The notes under the pieces are model-generated. The model did no database searches. It was not told the DNA's origin and saw only the letters and a list, made by a program, of their open reading frames with translations. DNA of 11,511 bases from Ignatzschineria sp. (GTDB lineage Bacteria; Pseudomonadota; Gammaproteobacteria; Cardiobacteriales; Wohlfahrtiimonadaceae): the NCBI GenBank assembly GCA_030151245.1, contig JASLEF010000050.1, positions 1 through 11,511 on the forward strand, given 5' to 3'. The position numbers and the translations under genes are program-made. This document shows positions 6,337-11,511 of this stretch, in pieces; the first letter of the stretch is position 1, and each line of letters begins with the position of its first letter.

Positions 6337-6405
6337 GATCTGATCTGTCTGATTGATGTGATCCATAAAAAAGATCCATAGAAATGATCAGCCATAGGAA
6401 AGATC
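6337..6405. repeat. Cluster of six GATC sites, partly in 13-base tandem repeats
   Basis: GATC occurs at 6337, 6342, 6360, 6373, 6386 and 6402. The last four head imperfect repeats GATCCATAAAAAA, GATCCATAGAAAT, GATCAGCCATAGGAAA and GATCCCTAT. The cluster lies between the stop of the secreted protein and its terminator, so it would be in the 3' untranslated RNA. Confidence 0.65.
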
Positions 6406-6416
6406 CCTATTGTTTG

Positions 6417-6449
6417 AAAGCCTTCTTAACTAGGATTATGAAGGCTTTT
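6417..6449 (+). terminator. Hairpin terminator after the polar secreted protein
   Basis: AAAGCCTTC (6417-6425) pairs perfectly with GAAGGCTTT (6440-6448) over a 14-base loop. The T-tract is short (TTTT), so it is weaker than the one after ygiW. It may also serve the opposing gene at 6511-7014. Confidence 0.7.
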
Positions 6450-6510
6450 ATCTGTTGGGCTTTCGTTAATACATATCTTGATAAGAAGCTCCTGACAGGA
6501 AGCTATTAAG

Positions 6511-7014
6511 CTATTCACTGGCAACGGACACCCAAGTTGCCTGTGTCATGATCTTGAGTGCTGTGGGAGAAGCTTGAAAGACAGCTTTAGGATGACCCGC
6601 TGCGGCCCAAATTGTGTCGAATCGCTGTAGAGAGTTATCTAGGAATATGGTGCAGTGAGAAGTATGCGCAATCGGTGAAACTCCTCCGATGGTAAATCCT
6701 GTTTTATCTCTGACAAATTCAGCACTCGCTTTTCCGAGTTTGCTTTTTGATATGTCTAATAAAGCGGAGACTTTCTTTTCGTCTACTCGTTTATCGCCAC
6801 TAATAATGATTAATATTGCCGAGTTATCGACAAGGTTATGAAAAATAATGCTTTTTGCAATTTGTGAAATTTCACAAGCAAGACAATCCGCAGCTTCTTG
6901 GGCTGTTCTAGCGGAGTCATCAAGCATGATCGGCATGTTGGGATGCTGATGCGTTTTTAAAAAGTCCTCGACTCGCGTAATCGCTGGATGCTGTGCCGCA
7001 TTCGCATGTTCCAT
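6511..7014 (-). CDS. YbaK/EbsC-family aminoacyl-tRNA deacylase
   Basis: The 167-residue protein fits the single-domain YbaK/EbsC family, relatives of the ProRS editing domain that hydrolyse mischarged tRNAs. The typical ARTAQEAADCLACEISQIAKSI segment is present; its ends are ARTAQEAADCL and ISQIAKSIIF, with K54 in the position of the conserved catalytic lysine. TIGGVSPIAH (108-117) matches the conserved GGxxPxG loop, but the usual second glycine is Ala116 here. The subfamily, and so which tRNA is cleared, cannot be settled by eye. AGGAGAGG lies directly upstream of the ATG, and a near-consensus promoter lies about 90 bases upstream. The gene is separate from the tetR gene behind it (157-base gap). 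Confidence 0.85.
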   Translation of the reverse strand: MEHANAAQHPAITRVEDFLKTHQHPNMPIMLDDSARTAQEAADCLACEISQIAKSIIFHNLVDNSAILIIISGDKRVDEKKVSALLDISKSKLGKASAEFVRDKTGFTIGGVSPIAHTSHCTIFLDNSLQRFDTIWAAAGHPKAVFQASPTALKIMTQATWVSVASE

Positions 7015-7099
7015 ATAATCCTCTCCTGATAATTTTTTATAGAGAGATTCATCTTAATAAATATTGTATCGCTTTGCGAGTTTGGAAAAGATAAAGCTC

Positions 7100-7128
7100 T
7101 TTATATAGAAATTAAAGAAAGTTATCAA
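7100..7128 (-). promoter_or_regulatory. Sigma-70 promoter for the YbaK-type gene
   Basis: Read on the minus strand: TTGATA (7128-7123), a 17-base spacer and TATAAA (7105-7100). This predicts a leader of about 80 bases before the start at 7014. Confidence 0.7.
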
Positions 7129-7171
7129 TTAGTTGGGATCAATCTCTTTATCATCTTCTTGAGTGGGGCTT

Positions 7172-7732
7172 TTACTGGGGATAGGTTTTATCCAACAAGT
7201 GCTGCTCGATTTCAGTAAGATTGTGCGTAGCTGTGCCGGCTAGCGCATTAAACCACATTCCATCTGTTGCTAGACGAATAAGTTCTAATTCAAGAGACGT
7301 TTCAGGATAAATTGTGAGTTTTTCCTTTAGCCAATTGCGCCAAAGGTGTGATAGTTCGGGGGTGTTAAACATGGCTGAGATAATCTGTTGATTAGGGGCT
7401 TTATGGCGTAACCCATTCGTAGAACTTTGAATATAGGCCCGTGTGAAACGTCCGTGAGTTTCAGGGTCCTGGGCCATAATGTTATTGATTTCTTGCTCGA
7501 GATCGACAAGCGTTTTTTCATAAACGGCTTTGAGTAACTCCATTTTGTTGGGGAAGTGATGAAGTAATCCCCCTTTTGTGAGATTAGATGCCTTGGCAAC
7601 CGCCTGTAATGAAGTCTGTTCGATACCATTTTTTAGAATCATCTTTGTGGTGTTATCAATCAGCGTTGCAATCACGATATCGGGTTGTTTTTTACGTTGA
7701 TATGGATTTTTCGTATTCTGGTTAGGGGACAT
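7172..7732 (-). CDS. TetR-family regulator of the adjacent SMR pump
   Basis: Taking the ATG at 7732 gives 186 residues beginning MSPNQNTKNPYQRKK. An upstream ATG at 7780 is in frame but lies inside the pump gene and adds only a hydrophobic tail unlike TetR proteins. The chosen start is one base after the TAA of the SMR gene, with AAGG about 9-12 bases upstream, so translation is probably coupled. The N-terminal half holds the TetR helix-turn-helix (TSLQAVAKASNLTKGGLLHHFPNKMELL). The C-terminal half is an all-helical ligand and dimer domain. By context it should repress its own operon and be released by a cationic or lipophilic compound exported by the pump; that is inference from gene order. 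Confidence 0.88.
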   Translation of the reverse strand: MSPNQNTKNPYQRKKQPDIVIATLIDNTTKMILKNGIEQTSLQAVAKASNLTKGGLLHHFPNKMELLKAVYEKTLVDLEQEINNIMAQDPETHGRFTRAYIQSSTNGLRHKAPNQQIISAMFNTPELSHLWRNWLKEKLTIYPETSLELELIRLATDGMWFNALAGTATHNLTEIEQHLLDKTYPQ

Positions 7733-7733
7733 T

Positions 7734-8072
7734 TTATAGAGCCTTTGAGAAAACATTAATAACAATAACGCCGGCAGCAATCAGCGATAATCCGATAATT
7801 GCAGGAATATCAATGGATTGCTTAAACCAGAAGTAGCCCACTAATGTGACGAGCAATATACCCACACCACTCCAAATGCCATAAGCGATGCCGACAGGAA
7901 TAAATTTTAGGGTGTGTGATAAACAATAAAATGATGCCGCATATAAAATCGCGACCAATATTGAGGGGATAAGTTTCGTAAATTGTTCTGATTTGACTAA
8001 AAATGAGGTGGCTAAAACTTCTAAGATAATAGCGATGCTCAGCATGGAATAACCGAAGATTAAGGGATTCAT
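7734..8072 (-). CDS. SMR-family multidrug efflux protein (EmrE/QacE type)
   Basis: The 112-residue protein has four membrane helices over its whole length, the standard SMR size. E18 (SIAIILEVLATSFL) matches E14 of EmrE, the residue shared by protons and drug. Y64 and W67 in AYGIWSGVG match Y60 and W63 of the EmrE binding site. The C-terminal DIPAIIGLSLIAAGVIVINV is also typical. SMR proteins work as small antiparallel dimers that exchange quaternary ammonium compounds or dyes for protons. Guanidinium exporters of the same family are an alternative, but the SGVG motif and EmrE-like residues favour a drug exporter. AGAGG precedes the ATG. It forms a two-gene operon with the TetR gene downstream. 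Confidence 0.93.
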   Translation of the reverse strand: MNPLIFGYSMLSIAIILEVLATSFLVKSEQFTKLIPSILVAILYAASFYCLSHTLKFIPVGIAYGIWSGVGILLVTLVGYFWFKQSIDIPAIIGLSLIAAGVIVINVFSKAL

Positions 8073-8098
8073 AATATAACCTCTTTGAATTTTTTACA

Positions 8099-8128
8099 AA
8101 GATACCATGCGGTCGGTTTGTTTGGCAA
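8099..8128 (-). promoter_or_regulatory. Promoter and candidate TetR operator of the SMR-tetR operon
   Basis: On the minus strand TTGCCA (8128-8123), an 18-base spacer and TATCTT (8104-8099) form a good promoter 27 bases upstream of the pump start. The spacer reads AACAAACCGACCGCATGG in part. The ACCGACCG half-site is common in TetR-family operators, though only a weak partner half (CATGGT) is visible. Repressor binding here would block polymerase. Confidence 0.6.
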
Positions 8129-8166
8129 CTATTTTTAGGGAGCGGAATGATGGAGGAATTGTTGGT

Positions 8167-8196
8167 AAAAAAATAGCGACTAAAAAGGGGTCGCTA
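8167..8196 (-). terminator. Intrinsic terminator after the lipoprotein gene
   Basis: TAGCGAC (8174-8180) and GTCGCTA (8190-8196) pair perfectly. On the minus strand the hairpin is followed by seven T residues (complement of 8167-8173). It separates the lipoprotein gene from the SMR operon. Confidence 0.88.
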
Positions 8197-8221
8197 TGGG
8201 GGATTATATGAGGCTTTTCGA

Positions 8222-8755
8222 TTATCGAATTAATGAGGGGACATTGATATTATCTTTTAATAGAACCTCTAGTTTTCGGTCATCTAGTTTAGAGTAGATT
8301 CTAGTTTCATGGTCATTACTGAGTTTTACTGCACTGATGCCGTTATTAGATTTGTAGAGCTCGGCATAATATTTTTGGGTAATATTTTTTCGATCAACTC
8401 TACGAGGTTTTCCAGGCTCATAGAGATGTTTTTCGTAAATTTTTTGAGTGAGCGTTTTTTGAGCCTCATTAAATGACCAGGTAAAAAACTCTGTTTGTTG
8501 TGACTCTGCTCGAGTTCCTTTTTGGATGATGTTGGTGTAGCGAAGACCTGTTTTATTGGGGAATAGAACGGAGACATTCGTCAACTCTTGTGGCGCTCTA
8601 TTCGCGCCAATAACTGCCCATGGTCCTAAAACTTGTTCAGCCTTAATAGTCGTTGTGACGTGATTGTTTTTAACACCGGAAGGAAGGTCGGTAGTCGTAC
8701 AGGAAACAGCAAAAAGGCTCAGACAAACGAGGAGGCTTTTTTGGAGTAATTTCAT
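8222..8755 (-). CDS. Predicted lipoprotein of unknown function
   Basis: The 177-residue product begins with KLLQKSLLVCLSLFAVSC, a lipoprotein signal peptide with C19 as the lipidated residue (lipobox AVSC; Ala rather than Leu at -3 is allowed). Residues after Cys are Thr-rich, with no Asp directly after Cys, so outer-membrane sorting is expected. The mature part looks beta-rich with alternating polar and hydrophobic residues. It has GPW (44-46) early on, which recalls the GxW start of lipocalin-like folds; this is a weak resemblance only. I do not recognise the family. AAGGA lies about 7 bases before the ATG. It is a single-gene unit with its own promoter at 8838-8866 and terminator at 8167-8196. 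Confidence 0.8.
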   Translation of the reverse strand: MKLLQKSLLVCLSLFAVSCTTTDLPSGVKNNHVTTTIKAEQVLGPWAVIGANRAPQELTNVSVLFPNKTGLRYTNIIQKGTRAESQQTEFFTWSFNEAQKTLTQKIYEKHLYEPGKPRRVDRKNITQKYYAELYKSNNGISAVKLSNDHETRIYSKLDDRKLEVLLKDNINVPSLIR

Positions 8756-8837
8756 GAGATCGTCCTTGGATGAAAGAAAAAGGATATAACACTTCGGATT
8801 TACAATTGGGGTAAAAGATTCTTATTCGTAATGGGAT

Positions 8838-8866
8838 ACTATAATTTGCTTTCCCTTGAAGACCAA
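8838..8866 (-). promoter_or_regulatory. Promoter of the lipoprotein gene
   Basis: On the minus strand TTGGTC (8866-8861), a 17-base spacer and TATAGT (8843-8838) form a good sigma-70 promoter. Its -35 lies inside the perfect inverted repeat at 8860-8877, so a protein bound there would control it. Confidence 0.65.
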
Positions 8867-8886
8867 GTATTTGGTCTGTTTATTAT
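8856..8886 (+). promoter_or_regulatory. Perfect dyad inside a possible plus-strand promoter
   Basis: AGACCAA-GTAT-TTGGTCT (8860-8877) is a perfect 7-base inverted repeat. On the plus strand TTGAAG (8856-8861) and TATTAT (8881-8886) flank it with a 19-base spacer, the geometry used by MerR-type activators. The left arm also covers the -35 of the minus-strand lipoprotein promoter. A single regulator could control both directions. No regulator gene is adjacent. Confidence 0.5.
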
Positions 8887-8892
8887 CGAATT

Positions 8893-9041
8893 AACAGGAG
8901 TGTTTTGTCACCTGTAGCATTTGGGGCTGATGGCTAGCATAGGGTAACGATCTTAATCCAAGGATTTAAAACTTCGAGATAAGCCCCATTTTTGTTTATC
9001 TTAGGGGATCTTGTAATGATTGCACTTTGGTGCAACTTTTT
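8893..9041 (+). ncRNA. Candidate small RNA between the lipoprotein gene and smpB
   Basis: No protein gene lies here, yet a plausible plus-strand promoter (8856-8886) and a clean terminator frame about 150 bases. The terminator is TTGCAC-TTTG-GTGCAA (9020-9035) followed by CTTTTT. Inside, GGGGCT (8923-8928) can pair with AGCCCC (8982-8987) and ACAGG with CCTGT near 8895-8915. A 15-codon reading frame beginning at 9016 with AGGGG upstream overlaps the terminator and is probably chance. This RNA is inferred only from its ends. Confidence 0.35.
9020..9041 (+). terminator. Intrinsic terminator in the gap before smpB
   Basis: TTGCAC and GTGCAA form a perfect 6-base stem with a TTTG loop, followed by CTTTTT. 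No annotated gene ends just upstream, which is the main hint of an unannotated transcript. Confidence 0.65.
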
Positions 9042-9380
9042 AAAAAATGACCGACAACCTTGAAACAATATTTGTAAAATTGACGAAGAGTGCAGAGCAC
9101 TAAATGAGAGAAGGTTAACCTAATTTATTGTTGTCAAGTTGTTAAAATTATAAGAGATTATGCGAGAGTCTTCTATTTATACTAAAATAGAGCTTCGACC
9201 ATGAATTTATGTATGGGACTTACAAATAGTGGTGCATCGCTAACATCTGTTGATCATGGAAGCGTTGTTATGAAGGGAATTATTCGTTTGGGCTGCCAAT
9301 CAGCGATAACAGGTTGATAACAATAGCCTCAAAGCGAACTATTTCAAACTATTTGGGATTTGGATTAAAGAGGTTTTAAA
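9042..9380. other. Leader and promoter region of smpB
   Basis: No convincing protein gene is present in these 339 bases. A weak promoter TTATTG-N17-TTATAA lies near 9125-9153. A perfect inverted repeat TCTATTT-ATACTA-AAATAGA (9172-9191) follows it. GCTT-CCATG near 9193 can pair with CATGG-AAGC near 9258. A 38-codon frame from 9201 to 9317 has no Shine-Dalgarno and no recognisable content. The smpB leader could be more than 200 bases long and structured. Confidence 0.45.
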
Positions 9381-9860
9381 ATGTCTAAGAAAAAAGGACA
9401 ACAAGGCAGTGCGCAGATTGCCGGGAATAGACGTGCTTATCACGACTATTTTATTGAAGAGAAAATTGAAGCTGGCGTTGAATTGCAAGGCTGGGAAGTA
9501 AAGAGCTTACGAGAAGGGCAAGGACAGCTATCAGAAGCTTATGTGCAAGTAAAAAATGGAGAGGTGTTTTTGATTGGTTCAAGAATTACCCCGCTCCTTT
9601 CTGCATCAACACATATTTATGCAGATGATACAAGAACACGTAAGTTACTGCTTCATCGCCGAGAAATTGATCGCTTAGTAGGTTCGGTAGATCAAAAAGG
9701 ATATACCTTAGTGCCTTTAAGTCTTTATTGGAAAAAAGGGATGGTCAAGGTCGAAGTTGGTCTTGCAAAGGGTAAGAAAGATCACGACAAGCGCGCAACG
9801 ATTAAAGAGCGTGATTGGGATCGTGAGAAGCAGCGTTTAATGCGTCACGAGAATCGCTAA
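9381..9860 (+). CDS. smpB: SmpB, tmRNA-binding protein for ribosome rescue
   Basis: The 159-residue protein has the usual SmpB length and conserved blocks: NRRAYHDYFIEEKIEAGVEL, GWEVKSLREGQGQLSEAYV, RKLLLHRREIDRL, and GLAKGKKDHDKRATIKERDW. SmpB carries tmRNA to stalled ribosomes, mimicking the missing half of a tRNA. The C-terminal basic tail (DREKQRLMRHENR) is the part that enters the empty mRNA channel and is complete. AGAGG lies 7 bases before the ATG, and a strong terminator follows. The partner gene ssrA, often nearby, is not in this window. Confidence 0.97.
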   Translation: MSKKKGQQGSAQIAGNRRAYHDYFIEEKIEAGVELQGWEVKSLREGQGQLSEAYVQVKNGEVFLIGSRITPLLSASTHIYADDTRTRKLLLHRREIDRLVGSVDQKGYTLVPLSLYWKKGMVKVEVGLAKGKKDHDKRATIKERDWDREKQRLMRHENR

Positions 9861-9867
9861 GATTTTG

Positions 9868-9903
9868 AAAAGCTATAGAGGCGAGGTTTCTATAGCTTTT
9901 TTT
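9868..9903 (+). terminator. Intrinsic terminator after smpB
   Basis: AAAAGCTATAGA (9868-9879) pairs with TCTATAGCTTTT (9889-9900) over a 9-base loop and continues into a run of seven T residues. Confidence 0.93.
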
Positions 9904-9912
9904 GGGAATGCC

Positions 9913-9936
9913 TATAATAATGAGATATTAAATATC
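9913..9936 (+). promoter_or_regulatory. Possible -10 and dyad upstream of the dehydrogenase operon
   Basis: TATAAT (9913-9918) is a perfect -10, but the -35 region falls in the smpB terminator and has no good match. GATATT-A-AATATC (9924-9936), a perfect inverted repeat, lies at the predicted start of transcription and could be an operator. Confidence 0.45.
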
Positions 9937-9971
9937 CATAACAATAATTCAATCATAGGGGGATTGTAGAA

Positions 9972-10919
9972 ATGAAAAAAATAGTATTTTTAGATCAGGG
10001 AACATTAAGTCGTTTTAAACTCGATTTTAATTTTCCATATGAGTTAACTAATATGCATAACTGTCCTAAAGAGGGGGTCGTTGCCGCACTTCAAGGGCAT
10101 GATATTGCGATTACGAACAAAGTGGTCATTGATCGTGAAGCCATGCTTGCGAATCCTCAGCTCAAGTTAATTGCTGTTGCGGCGACGGGCTATAACGTGG
10201 TCGATATTGCCGCAGCGAAAGAGCTCGGCATTACGGTCTGTAATGTGGCAGGATATAGTACGATTGCGGTTGCGGAGCATGCGTTTATGATGATGATTTC
10301 ACTCATGCACCGTTTACCGCTTTATGAATCAAGAATGCGTGACGGTGAATGGCAGCGTTCAGAATTCTTTTCTATCTTTGGGGCACCGATTTTTGAACTG
10401 AAAGGTAAAACGCTTGGGATCTTTGGGAAAGGATCTATTGGCGCTCAGTTTGCACAATATGCCGAGAGCTTTGGAATGAAGGTACTTTTCTCTGAGCGTC
10501 AAAATGCGACGACGATTCGTGAAGGTTATACGCCATTTGAAGAAGTTTTGACGGTGAGTGATGTCTATTCTGTACATGCGCCATTAACGCCGGAGACAAA
10601 AGATATGATTTCAGAGGCTGAAATTGCCCGTATGAAGCAAGATGTCATTTTATTGAATGTCAGCCGTGGGGGATTAATTAATGAAGCGGCTTTAGCAAAG
10701 GCTCTACGAGAAGGACGAGTAGGTGGTGCGGGAGTAGATGTTTTAACAGTAGAACCTCCGAGTCCTGATAATCCACTACTTGCAAATGATCTAGGAAACT
10801 TTATCATTACGCCACATACCGCTTTTGCGAGCGAAGAGGCGCTTGAGAAGCTGGTGAAGCTTTTGGTGAATAATATCAATCAGTTCGTTGCCGGTAAGCC
10901 GGAAAACGTCGTGAATTAA
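9972..10919 (+). CDS. hprA: D-2-hydroxyacid dehydrogenase, probably hydroxypyruvate reductase/glycerate dehydrogenase
   Basis: The 315-residue protein has the two-domain layout of the D-isomer 2-hydroxyacid dehydrogenases. A substrate domain is split around a central Rossmann domain. The dinucleotide loop is GKGSIG (152-157). Catalytic residues are R232 (NVSRGGLIN), E261 (TVEPP) and H282 (ITPHTAFAS). Sequence such as AATGYNVVDIAAAKELGITVCNV (ends AATGYNVVD and GITVCNV), VAEHAFMMMISLMHRL and the short C-terminus point to the glycerate dehydrogenase branch. That branch interconverts hydroxypyruvate and D-glycerate with NAD(P)H. Substrate specificity within this family is hard to read by eye, so the gene symbol is tentative. 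AGGGG lies upstream of the ATG. It is followed after 14 bases by sirB2, probably in one operon. Confidence 0.85.
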   Translation: MKKIVFLDQGTLSRFKLDFNFPYELTNMHNCPKEGVVAALQGHDIAITNKVVIDREAMLANPQLKLIAVAATGYNVVDIAAAKELGITVCNVAGYSTIAVAEHAFMMMISLMHRLPLYESRMRDGEWQRSEFFSIFGAPIFELKGKTLGIFGKGSIGAQFAQYAESFGMKVLFSERQNATTIREGYTPFEEVLTVSDVYSVHAPLTPETKDMISEAEIARMKQDVILLNVSRGGLINEAALAKALREGRVGGAGVDVLTVEPPSPDNPLLANDLGNFIITPHTAFASEEALEKLVKLLVNNINQFVAGKPENVVN

Positions 10920-10933
10920 AATAAGGAACTATC

Positions 10934-11314
10934 ATGTTAGCAGAAGCCTATATGGGAATAAAACACACGCATATTATGCTTGCAGTTTTTTCAATCGTCT
11001 TTTTTAACTTCCGCTTTTGGAAATATTTTTTAGTGAAAAGACCAAAGTGGGCGCGTATTGTGCCACATGTGCTTGATACATTTTTGCTGCTAACAGGGAT
11101 TTTATTAGCCGTAATATTGAGTGTTAATCCATTTGCTGCGGGCGGTGGATGGTTGGCTGTAAAACTCCTCTTTATGGTGCTCTATATTGGATTTGCGGTG
11201 GTCGCAATGCGCCAGAACTTAGTGCTATCAACTCGTTTAATTGCGTACTTGATCTCTAACTTTATGGCAATGGGAGTTGTTTATATGGCGCTGATGCGCC
11301 CCTTGATCTATTAA
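10934..11314 (+). CDS. SirB2-family integral membrane protein
   Basis: The 126-residue protein has four predicted membrane helices (about 8-26, 47-65, 71-91 and 100-122) and the SirB family signature. This includes GIKHTHIMLAVFSIVFFNFRFW, with ends GIKHTHIMLAV and FFNFRFW, then KWARIVPHVLDTFLLLTGI (ends KWARIVPHVLDT and LLLTGI) and WLAVKLLFMVLYIGF. The family is named after a Salmonella protein once linked to invasion gene expression. Its biochemical role is unknown, so the name should not be read as a virulence function. AAGGA precedes the ATG, and the 14-base gap to hprA suggests co-transcription. No strong terminator follows. A GCGCAA/TTGCGC hairpin (11338-11364) before the tRNA promoter is a weak candidate. 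Confidence 0.88.
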   Translation: MLAEAYMGIKHTHIMLAVFSIVFFNFRFWKYFLVKRPKWARIVPHVLDTFLLLTGILLAVILSVNPFAAGGGWLAVKLLFMVLYIGFAVVAMRQNLVLSTRLIAYLISNFMAMGVVYMALMRPLIY

Positions 11315-11358
11315 AATAGAGATAATCATACATTTATGCGCAAAGAGTTTACATTTAG

Positions 11359-11386
11359 TTGCGCTATAAAAAAGATACGCTATACT
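11359..11386 (+). promoter_or_regulatory. Promoter of the tRNA-Arg gene
   Basis: TTGCGC (11359-11364), a 16-base spacer and TATACT (11381-11386) give a strong sigma-70 promoter. Transcription would start about 8 bases before the mature tRNA. Confidence 0.7.
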
Positions 11387-11401
11387 AACCATCTTAGTTA
11401 A

Positions 11402-11478
<77 letters not shown>

Positions 11479-11487
11479 TATAGATAA

Positions 11488-11511
11488 CCCTAATGAAGCA
11501 ATTCATTAGGG
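11488..11511 (+). terminator. Hairpin after tRNA-Arg, cut by the window end
   Basis: CCCTAATGAA (11488-11497) pairs perfectly with TTCATTAGGG (11502-11511) over a GCAA tetraloop. A T-tract would be expected just beyond the last base but cannot be seen. Confidence 0.8.

Noticed and set aside
7733..7780. Upstream ATG adding 16 residues to the TetR regulator
   Set aside because: The extension lies inside the SMR coding region, lacks a better ribosome site and is hydrophobic, unlike TetR N-termini.
8923..8987. GGGGCTGAT start and AGCCCC end resembling a tmRNA terminus beside smpB
   Set aside because: No T-arm GGTTCGA, no tRNA-like 3' end with CCA and no tag reading frame are present, so it is not ssrA.
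9201..9317. 38-codon frame upstream of smpB
   Set aside because: No Shine-Dalgarno, no recognisable protein content, and it lies in a leader with possible RNA structure.

Overview
The window looks like chromosomal DNA of an AT-rich gammaproteobacterium. Supporting signs are a MetR regulator with the ECHCC effector motif, a QseBC-type two-component system next to a YgiW-type OB-fold protein, SmpB, SirB2 and a tRNA-Arg(ACG) close to the E. coli form. Low GC, AT-rich spacers and a YadA-type surface protein would suit a host-associated genus such as Ignatzschineria or Wohlfahrtiimonas, but that genus guess is inference.

Layout. Positions 1-180 hold the C-terminal membrane anchor of a YadA-like trimeric autotransporter, closed by a terminator. 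A Sel1-repeat protein (266-937) follows, also with a terminator. metR (1128-2051) converges on a PACE-family efflux pump (2092-2550, minus strand). A plus-strand block then runs qseB-qseC (2905-4977), ygiW (5188-5556) and a polar, basic secreted protein (5877-6314). After these come minus-strand genes: a YbaK-type tRNA deacylase (6511-7014), a tetR-SMR efflux operon (7172-8072) and an orphan lipoprotein (8222-8755). A 625-base region without a protein gene (8756-9380) carries a possible small RNA. It is followed by smpB (9381-9860), a hydroxyacid dehydrogenase plus sirB2 operon (9972-11314) and tRNA-Arg (11402-11478).

The most interesting unit is 2866-6314. Three perfect direct repeats of the form (C/G)TTAAG-N5-(C/G)TTAAG lie upstream of qseB, ygiW and the polar secreted protein, and were noticed nowhere else in the window. 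This is the half-site arrangement bound by PmrA/QseB-type response regulators. The two secreted proteins share nearly the same signal peptide and mature N-terminus (AQFTG) but differ completely afterwards: one has an OB fold, the other a Q/R/N/H/D-rich chain with one CX8C pair. The block therefore reads as a small local regulon: sensor, regulator and two co-regulated periplasmic or secreted products, one of them apparently undescribed.

A second theme is resistance to cationic compounds: a PACE pump and an EmrE-like SMR pump lie within about 6 kb, each with a candidate operator at its promoter.
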